Of a stretch of DNA of 16,003 bases, positions 6,305 through 16,003 are shown one piece after another. The notes under the pieces are model-generated. The model saw nothing but the letters and a program-made list of their open reading frames with translations, had not been told where the DNA came from and ran no database searches. Source of the DNA: Actinomycetes bacterium (GTDB taxonomy: Bacteria; Actinomycetota; Actinomycetes; Actinomycetales; Demequinaceae); contig JAEYYZ010000118.1 of assembly GCA_023428185.1 (NCBI GenBank), forward strand, positions 1-16,003, in the 5' to 3' direction. A program made the translations under genes and the position numbers. Every line of letters starts with the position of its first letter. Position 1 is the first letter of the stretch.

Positions 6305-8020
6305 TTAGCCGCCCGCCCGCTCTGCGTCGGTGCGGGCGCTAACGTCGGTGAGCAACTCTCGCGCATACGTGATGGCTGAAGGCGTGTCCTCAAAGATCCG
6401 GCCTTGCTCGCTTAAGTGAGACGCGACGCCCAGCTTGGCCATCACGGCATCGTGATAGGGGTGTATGCCGGACATCAACACCACAATGCCCCACTTTTCC
6501 AACTTGGTGATGGCGTCTCCGAGTACTTGGGCACCCGTGGCGTCTATGGTGCTCACGCGAGACATACGCAGAATGACGATGCGGACATCGGCTATTTCCG
6601 TGAGTTCCAGCAAGAAGCGGTGCGCGGCGGCAAAGAACAGCGGGCCATCGAGTCGGTAGGCCACGATGTGCTCTGTCAGCAACGCGTGTTCTTGAGCCGT
6701 GTAGTCGCCGGCCTCAAGAGGCACTTGCTCCACGCGGGCTGTGCGGGCCACCGCCCGCAAGGCCAGGAGCACGGCCACTCCCAGCCCGATGATCACGGCT
6801 GTCACCAAATCAATCAGCACGGTCGCGGCAAACGTAAGCACCAGGATGAAGCCGTCGCCCTTTGTAGAGCGAGCCAACGCCCGCAACGAGGCAAACTCCA
6901 CCATGCGGATGGTGGTGGCAAACAACACCCCGGCAAGAGCCGCGAGGGGAATGTGCGACACCCATCTCGAGGCAACTAGCACGATAAGAAGTAAGACGAT
7001 CGCATGGGTCAACGCCGCGAGCTTGGAGCCGGCACCCGCCCGCACATTGACAGCCGTGCGCGCAATTGCGGCAGTACCAGGTATGCCGCCAAAGAGCGGC
7101 GCCGCGATGTTGGCAAGTCCCTGGCCAAACAGTTCCCTGTCTGGGTCGTGCCGCTCATTGACGCTCATGCCGTCCGCCACGGTCGCACTGAGCAAACTCT
7201 CCAGTGCGGCGAGGGCCGCTACCGCCACGGCAGCCGTGGAAAGCGCCCCCAGTGCCCCGGCATCGAAAAAGGCAAGGGAAGGTGCCGGCAGACCGGCAGG
7301 AATGGCGCCCAATGGCGTCAGCACAAAAGGTCCGCCTACGGCCGCCACCGTCGCGAGTGCCACTGCCACCAGCGAGAACGGCCATGACGGCCGCCAGCGT
7401 GCGCCCAGCAGAATGACAACGGTCACCCCCACCGCAACAACAAGGGGCGCCGGCTCAGGATTCTCCGCGAACGTGCGCACCGCTTGTGCGGCAAGCGCCC
7501 ACACCTTCTCGCCCTCGAGGCCCGTGACTCCGAGCGCTGCGGGTACCTGTTGAAGCGCAATCACCACGGCAATGCCTGCGGTGAAGCCCTCGATCACTGG
7601 TGCCGGCAGGTACCGCACATACCGCCCCAAGCGCGCCAAGGCCATCGCTACCAGGGCCACGCCCGCCATGAGACCCACCATGAGCACGCCCGTGGGCCCG
7701 AACTCGTGCGCCACCGGCACCAGAACTACGGTCATGGCACCTGTGGGCCCCGACACTTGGAGGTTGGATCCGCCAAAGACAGCCGCGACGGCACCGGCGA
7801 TCACTGCCGTGGCAATACCTGCTTGCGCTCCTAGGCCCGATGCCGCGCCAAAAGCGAGCGCAAGCGGCAAGGCGACGATGGCTACGGTAATTCCAGCAAG
7901 CACATCCCTCTTGGGATTGCGCCGGGCGGCCAGCAAGTCTCCTTTGTGTGGCAAGAGCGTGCAGAAGGCACTCAGGCCCGCTCGAACGGGGTGTGTAGCA
8001 CCCGGAGATTGCGGCGTCAC
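6305..8020 (-). CDS. SulP-family anion transporter with C-terminal STAS domain
   Basis: Integral membrane carrier of the SLC26/SulP family, 571 residues, for sulfate, bicarbonate or a related anion (substrate not determinable). The membrane domain starts with ALRLP-like AIVALPLALAFGAASGLGAQAG near residues 48-70 and the family motif FGGSNLQVSGPTGAMTVVLVP near 82-103, with many hydrophobic helices up to about residue 430. A cytoplasmic STAS domain occupies about 450-555, with the IDATGAQVL loop (D494, T496) at the position of the conserved Asp-Ser/Thr of SpoIIAA-like domains. The start GTG 8020 overlaps the arsR stop by 4 bases (GTGA); GGAGGG and AGGAG lie just upstream. This translational coupling implies the ArsR protein controls this transporter. 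It converges on the tRNA gene, with 28 bases between. Confidence 0.9.
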   Translation of the reverse strand: MTPQSPGATHPVRAGLSAFCTLLPHKGDLLAARRNPKRDVLAGITVAIVALPLALAFGAASGLGAQAGIATAVIAGAVAAVFGGSNLQVSGPTGAMTVVLVPVAHEFGPTGVLMVGLMAGVALVAMALARLGRYVRYLPAPVIEGFTAGIAVVIALQQVPAALGVTGLEGEKVWALAAQAVRTFAENPEPAPLVVAVGVTVVILLGARWRPSWPFSLVAVALATVAAVGGPFVLTPLGAIPAGLPAPSLAFFDAGALGALSTAAVAVAALAALESLLSATVADGMSVNERHDPDRELFGQGLANIAAPLFGGIPGTAAIARTAVNVRAGAGSKLAALTHAIVLLLIVLVASRWVSHIPLAALAGVLFATTIRMVEFASLRALARSTKGDGFILVLTFAATVLIDLVTAVIIGLGVAVLLALRAVARTARVEQVPLEAGDYTAQEHALLTEHIVAYRLDGPLFFAAAHRFLLELTEIADVRIVILRMSRVSTIDATGAQVLGDAITKLEKWGIVVLMSGIHPYHDAVMAKLGVASHLSEQGRIFEDTPSAITYARELLTDVSARTDAERAGG

Positions 8021-8367
8021 GCTCCTGCGCGCCCTCCAGGGTTGTCCGCTCTCAAATCTGCGAGCAATGACTCCTGGTTGGAGAGTACGGAGGTCAGTAT
8101 GCGACGTGCAGCCGCCATGAGCTCCGCCACGTCCGGGGTGCTCAGTTCATACACCACGGTGGAGCCCTCCCTAAAGGAGATCACCATGCCTGCACGTCTC
8201 AGCACCGCCAGCTGCTGCGAAAGGTTGGACGACTCAACATCGATGGCGGCGAGCAAGTCCCGCACTTGCTGGGGGCCATCGAGAAGCAGTTCCAAGACGC
8301 GAATGCGCACAGGGTGCCCCAGGGTGCGGAACAACTCAGCCTTGGCTTGATAGAGCGGCACGCTCAT
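8017..8367 (-). CDS. ArsR-family winged-helix repressor, cysteine-free
   Basis: Small DNA-binding regulator of 116 residues from ATG 8367. That start is chosen because AAAGGTGAG lies 6 bases upstream and it gives the common MSVPLYQAKAEL beginning; an upstream TTG at 8424 would start inside the operator. Conserved ArsR features: LFRTLGHPVRIRVLELLLDGP (helices 1-2, about residues 12-32), recognition helix SSNLSQQLAVLRRAGMV (46-62), and wing SFREGSTVVYEL (64-75). There is no cysteine anywhere and only one histidine (H18), so the usual alpha-3 (CxC) and alpha-5 (DxH...H) metal sites are absent; the inducer is unlikely to be a thiol-bound metal or sulfide. It is coupled to the SulP gene and preceded by a TGAA-N6-TTCA palindrome, consistent with autoregulation. 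Confidence 0.9.
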   Translation of the reverse strand: MSVPLYQAKAELFRTLGHPVRIRVLELLLDGPQQVRDLLAAIDVESSNLSQQLAVLRRAGMVISFREGSTVVYELSTPDVAELMAAARRILTSVLSNQESLLADLRADNPGGRAGA

Positions 8368-8407
8368 GATGTGCTCACCTTTGCGCCGAAGCGCATCGTA
8401 GTAGCTA

Positions 8408-8425
8408 GTTGAAGAATTCTTCAAC
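8408..8425. promoter_or_regulatory. ArsR-type operator palindrome upstream of arsR-sulP
   Basis: GTTGAAGAATTCTTCAAC is a perfect 18-bp palindrome and contains TGAA-N6-TTCA, the half-site arrangement typical of ArsR/SmtB operators. It lies 41 bases upstream of the arsR ATG and starts 2 bases after the likely -10 box, so a bound dimer would cover the transcription start. Confidence 0.75.
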
Positions 8426-8427
8426 TC

Positions 8428-8433
8428 ATCATA
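8428..8433 (-). promoter_or_regulatory. -10 box of the arsR-sulP promoter
   Basis: TATGAT on the minus strand matches five of six positions of TATAAT. It sits 2 bases upstream of the palindromic operator and 60 bases upstream of the arsR ATG. No good -35 hexamer is seen 16-18 bases further upstream. Confidence 0.5.
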
Positions 8434-8445
8434 TACGCAACTCCT

Positions 8446-8464
8446 CGGGACGTTCTCCGCCCCG
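8446..8464 (-). terminator. Weak hairpin downstream of pyk
   Basis: On the minus strand CGGGGCG pairs with CGTCCCG (one G-U pair) around GAGAA, starting 5 bases after the pyk stop codon. No T-run follows, so it is at best a partial or factor-assisted terminator and some read-through into arsR is possible. Confidence 0.25.
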
Positions 8465-8469
8465 TGGGA

Positions 8470-9888
8470 CTACTCCCGGACCTGGCCCACCTTGTGCACA
8501 AAGATCGAGTTCGTGGTACCTGGAACACCCACGGGCGTTCCAGAAACGACCACCACGTAGTCACCGTCCACTACGCGCCCGGACTCTTTGAGAACGGAGT
8601 CAACAATCGACACCATTTCGTCCGTGGTCTCAGCGTCGGCCACCACTTCGGTGTGCACACCCCAGCTGAGCGCCAAGCGCTTCTGAGTGTGGACGTCGGG
8701 GGTAAACGCCACCATGGGAGTCTCAGGACGCAATCGCGACATGCGTTGCGCCGAGTCGCCCGACTGCGTGAACGTCACGATGTACTTCACATCCAACGTC
8801 TCTGCGATCTCCGCAGCAGCGTGCGTGATCGCTCCCCCACGGGTCTTGGGCGTGGCAAGGTACGGTGCGATGCGGTTGCGGCCCTTTTCCTCGGTGTTCT
8901 GGATGATGCGCGCCATGGTCTGCACCGTGATGATTGGGTAGTCGCCCACCGACGTCTCACCGGAGAGCATGACCGCGTCGGCACCGTCTAGAACAGCGTT
9001 GGCGCAGTCAGAGGTCTCAGCACGAGTGGGGACGGGCGAGGAAATCATGGACTCGAGCACTTGCGTTGCCACGATGACCGGCTTGGCCTGTGAACGAGCG
9101 AGTTCGATAGCGTGCTTCTGAACCAGCGGCACCTCTTCCAAAGGCAGTTCGACGCCGAGGTCACCGCGGGCCACCATGATGCCGTCAAAGGCACTCACGA
9201 TCTCTTCAAGGTTGTCTACCGCTTGGGGCTTCTCCACCTTGGCGATGACAGGCAGAACCCGGCCCTCTTCCGCCATGATGCGGGCGCAGTCTTCGTAGTC
9301 TTGAGCGCTACGCACAAACGACAGCGCAATGAAGTCGGCGCCCAATTTGAGGGCCCAGCGCAAGTCTTCTTCGTCCTTGTCGCTCAACGCGGGGACGGAC
9401 ACGGCAACACCAGGAAGGTTGATGCCTTTGTTGTTGGAGACAGGCCCGCCCACCTTGACGGTAGTGATGACGTCCGTGCCGTCAACCTTGACCACTTCAA
9501 GGCGGACCTTGCCGTCGTCAATCAGGAGTGGGTCACCAGGCTTGCAGTCTCCGGGAAGGCCCTTGAAGGTGGTGCTGCAGATCTCTTTGGTGCCTTCGAT
9601 ATCACGGGTGGTGATAGTGAAGGTGTCGCCTTCAGCCAAGGTGTGCGGGCCGTCGGCAAATCGGCCAAGGCGAATCTTGGGACCTTGGAGGTCCACCAAC
9701 ACGGCCACATTGCGGCCTGCCTCTTCCGCGGCCTGGCGTACGTTGTTGTACACCGCCTCGTGCACGGAATAGTCTCCGTGGCTACGGTTCAGACGCGCCA
9801 CATCCATGCCGGCTGCAACCAGCTTTCGCATCTGCTCAATCGACTCTGTCGCAGGTCCGATAGTGCAGACAATCTTTGCGTTACGCAT
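8470..9888 (-). CDS. pyk: Pyruvate kinase
   Basis: Converts phosphoenolpyruvate and ADP to pyruvate and ATP, the last step of glycolysis, in the cytoplasm. 472 residues from ATG 9888, the normal bacterial length; this start gives MRNAKIVCTIGPA, standard for the family, and has GGAG just upstream (a TTG 9 bases earlier overlaps that site and is rejected). Motifs: RLNRSHG at 32-38 (phosphate and K+ binding; the residue after Asn is Arg, where Phe, Met or Leu is more usual), VDLQGPKIRLG, the active-site Lys217 in IAKVEKPQAV, GIMVARGDLGVELPLE (Mg binding), and VATQVLESMISSPVPTRAE. The C-terminal allosteric domain with FTQSGDSAQRMSRLRPETP is complete. It lies 20 bases after gltD with no terminator between, so it probably belongs to the gltBD transcript. 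Confidence 0.97.
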   Translation of the reverse strand: MRNAKIVCTIGPATESIEQMRKLVAAGMDVARLNRSHGDYSVHEAVYNNVRQAAEEAGRNVAVLVDLQGPKIRLGRFADGPHTLAEGDTFTITTRDIEGTKEICSTTFKGLPGDCKPGDPLLIDDGKVRLEVVKVDGTDVITTVKVGGPVSNNKGINLPGVAVSVPALSDKDEEDLRWALKLGADFIALSFVRSAQDYEDCARIMAEEGRVLPVIAKVEKPQAVDNLEEIVSAFDGIMVARGDLGVELPLEEVPLVQKHAIELARSQAKPVIVATQVLESMISSPVPTRAETSDCANAVLDGADAVMLSGETSVGDYPIITVQTMARIIQNTEEKGRNRIAPYLATPKTRGGAITHAAAEIAETLDVKYIVTFTQSGDSAQRMSRLRPETPMVAFTPDVHTQKRLALSWGVHTEVVADAETTDEMVSIVDSVLKESGRVVDGDYVVVVSGTPVGVPGTTNSIFVHKVGQVRE

Positions 9889-9908
9889 GTTCTCCAACTC
9901 ACTGGTTA

Positions 9909-11370
9909 CTAGGCACGGAGCGCGACTGTGCGCGCCGTGATAGGTGCGGGCAACTCAGTGCTGCCCGTCAAGTACTCGTCAACAGCCGCAGCTGCCGCAC
10001 GTCCTTCTGCAATGGCCCACACAATGAGCGATTGCCCTCTACCCGCATCTCCAGCCACAAACACACCCGGCTGCGCGGTAGCGAAGCGTTCGTCACGTGC
10101 GAACGACTGCCTGTCGTTCACAGTCAACCCCAACTGCTGGGACGCGAGTTCAGACTCTGGTCCCAAAAACCCCATGGCCAAGAGAACCATGTCTGCAGGC
10201 AATTCGCGTTCAGTGCCGGGCGCAGGCCCACGCATGCCATTGGGCATCACTTCCGTGGTGGCGACCCGCAGCGCGGTGACGTGGTGGTCTTCGTCGCCCA
10301 AGAACTCCACAGTGGAGGCAAGGTACTCGCGCTCCCCTCCCTCAGCGTGGGAACTCGATACCTCGAACAGCAACGGGTGGGTGGGCCACGGTTGGTTCTT
10401 GGAGTCACGCTCTAGCGGTGGCTTCACACCAATCGCGAGAGTGGTCACGGACTTGGCACCCTGACGCAATGCAGTACCCAAGCAGTCGGACCCTGTGTCG
10501 CCTCCACCAATGATGATGACGTGCTTGTCCTTGGCATCGTAGTGTGCGGGGACGGTGGCACCTTCGGCTTGGTGGTTGCCATGCGTGAGGTACGGCATCG
10601 CGTAGTGGATGCCCTTCATGTGGCGGCCAGGAATGGGCAGGTCACGCGGGACCGCGGCGCCAGTGGCTACCAGCACGGCGTCGTACCGCGCACGTAAGTG
10701 ATCCCAGGCAATATCCCGGCCGATGTCCACGCCAGTACGGAAGACAGTGCCTTCAGCTTCCATTTGCTTGACGCGGCGATCGATGTGGTGCTTTTCCATC
10801 TTGAAGTGCGGCACGCCGTACCTCAAGAGTCCACCCACCTTGGGCGCCCGTTCATACACGGCCACTGTGTGGCCGGCCCGTGTCAACTGCTGGGCCGCGG
10901 CTAGGCCTGCGGGGCCCGAACCCACTACCGCGATGGTCTTTCCCGTGTGACGCTGGGCAATCTTGGGCGTGACATAGCCGCGCTCAAACGCCTCATCCAC
11001 AATCGACACTTCGATGTTCTTGATGGTCACGGCAGGCTGGTTAATGCCCAACACGCACGATGTCTCACACGGTGCGGGGCAAATGCGGCCCGTGAACTCT
11101 GGGAAGTTGTTGGTCTCGTGGAGGCGGTGATACGCGTCTTCCCACTGGTCACGCCACGTGAGGTCGTTCCATTCGGGAATGTGGTTGCCCAGTGGACAAC
11201 CTTGGTGACAGAACGGAATGCCGCAGTCCATGCAGCGCCCGGCTTGGCGCTTGAGCACTACTTGGTCTTGGGCGAGTTCGTCCTTAACCTCGCTCCAGTC
11301 CATGAGGCGAACCGGCACCGGCCTGTATCCGGGAACTTCGCGTTCGCGGACCTTCAGAAAGCCCTTGGGG

Positions 11371-11378
<8 letters not shown>
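9909..11378 (-). CDS. gltD: Glutamate synthase (NADPH) small subunit
   Basis: Beta subunit of NADPH-glutamate synthase, 489 residues; takes electrons from NADPH through FAD and passes them to the large subunit. N-terminal [4Fe-4S] region: C49-x2-C52-x4-C57-x3-C61 (CMDCGIPFCHQGC) and C100, C104, C108 (CPAPCETSC). FAD-binding GSGPAG at 153-158 (GxGxxG), NADPH-binding region IIGGGDTGSDCLGTA near residue 295, and a late FAD motif PGVFVAGDAGRGQSLIVWAI. The GTG start at 11378 overlaps the gltB end by 8 bases, with the strong site GGAGGTGA inside the last gltB codons. That arrangement should keep the two subunits in balance. Confidence 0.97.
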
Positions 11379-15903
<4,525 letters not shown>

Positions 15904-15916
15904 CGCACCTCTTTCT

Positions 15917-15936
15917 GTTTTGACGCACGCCAAAAC
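15917..15936. promoter_or_regulatory. Inverted repeat just upstream of gltB
   Basis: GTTTTG-N8-CAAAAC, with two inner C/G pairs also matching (9 of 10 positions if G-T is allowed at one), centred 24 bases upstream of the gltB ATG. As RNA it would form a stem ending 13 bases before the start codon, right beside the ribosome binding site. It may be an operator for nitrogen control of gltBD or a 5' hairpin. The promoter itself cannot be placed with confidence in the remaining 67 bases to the window edge. Confidence 0.4.
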
Positions 15937-16003
15937 CGTGATGGTTGTAGGGGCGTCGTCGACCCAGGGTTTCCCAAGGAGTTTCAGCGTACCGCGAAAT
16001 CCC

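Noticed and set aside
9112..9912. Long plus-strand open frame antisense to pyk
   Set aside because: Same shadow pattern; pyk is complete and has all its catalytic motifs.

Overview
The window looks like chromosomal DNA of a high-GC Gram-positive bacterium (Actinomycetota, most likely Micrococcales). The evidence is the estimated base composition (about 58-60% GC, by eye), the ANTAR-type response regulator next to a PaaI thioesterase and pyruvate kinase, TANNNT-type -10 boxes, a predicted leaderless gene, and the actinobacterial look of GltB, GltD and Pyk. Genus cannot be fixed from sequence alone. The region is dense housekeeping DNA: no insertion sequence, phage gene, CRISPR array or rRNA is visible, and no gene-free stretch exceeds 300 bases.

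Left part (1-5372): the 3' end of a hotdog thioesterase is followed on the plus strand by livH-livM-livG-livF, two permeases and two ATPases of a branched-chain amino acid (or amide/urea-type) ABC importer. The genes are packed with 1-base spacing or short overlaps. The matching lipoprotein receptor, livK, faces them on the minus strand, and a long bidirectional terminator hairpin lies between. LivK is therefore expressed separately from its own transporter.

Middle (5373-6276): upstream of livK on the same strand is an ANTAR RNA-binding response regulator (PdtaR-like). The leader between them holds two tandem inverted repeats. The second is an almost perfect intrinsic terminator (GC hairpin plus a T-run) ending directly before the livK Shine-Dalgarno. 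An antitermination regulator next to a terminator-bearing leader is the most interesting regulatory arrangement here, although canonical ANTAR hexaloops are not seen. Divergent from the regulator is a 74-nt tRNA with a Leu anticodon (CAA) and a Leu-like D arm but only a 5-nt variable loop, a class I form of a normally class II tRNA. The two divergent genes appear to share one symmetric -10 element.

Right part (6305-16003), all on the minus strand: a cysteine-free ArsR regulator is translationally coupled to a SulP anion transporter, with an 18-bp perfect palindromic operator over the promoter. Before it in the same direction lies gltB-gltD-pyk: both glutamate synthase subunits overlap, and pyruvate kinase follows after 20 bases. 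This unit joins nitrogen assimilation to the last step of glycolysis. Taken together, the window concentrates amino-acid uptake (Liv), glutamate synthesis (GltBD), central carbon flux (Pyk) and an RNA-level regulator.
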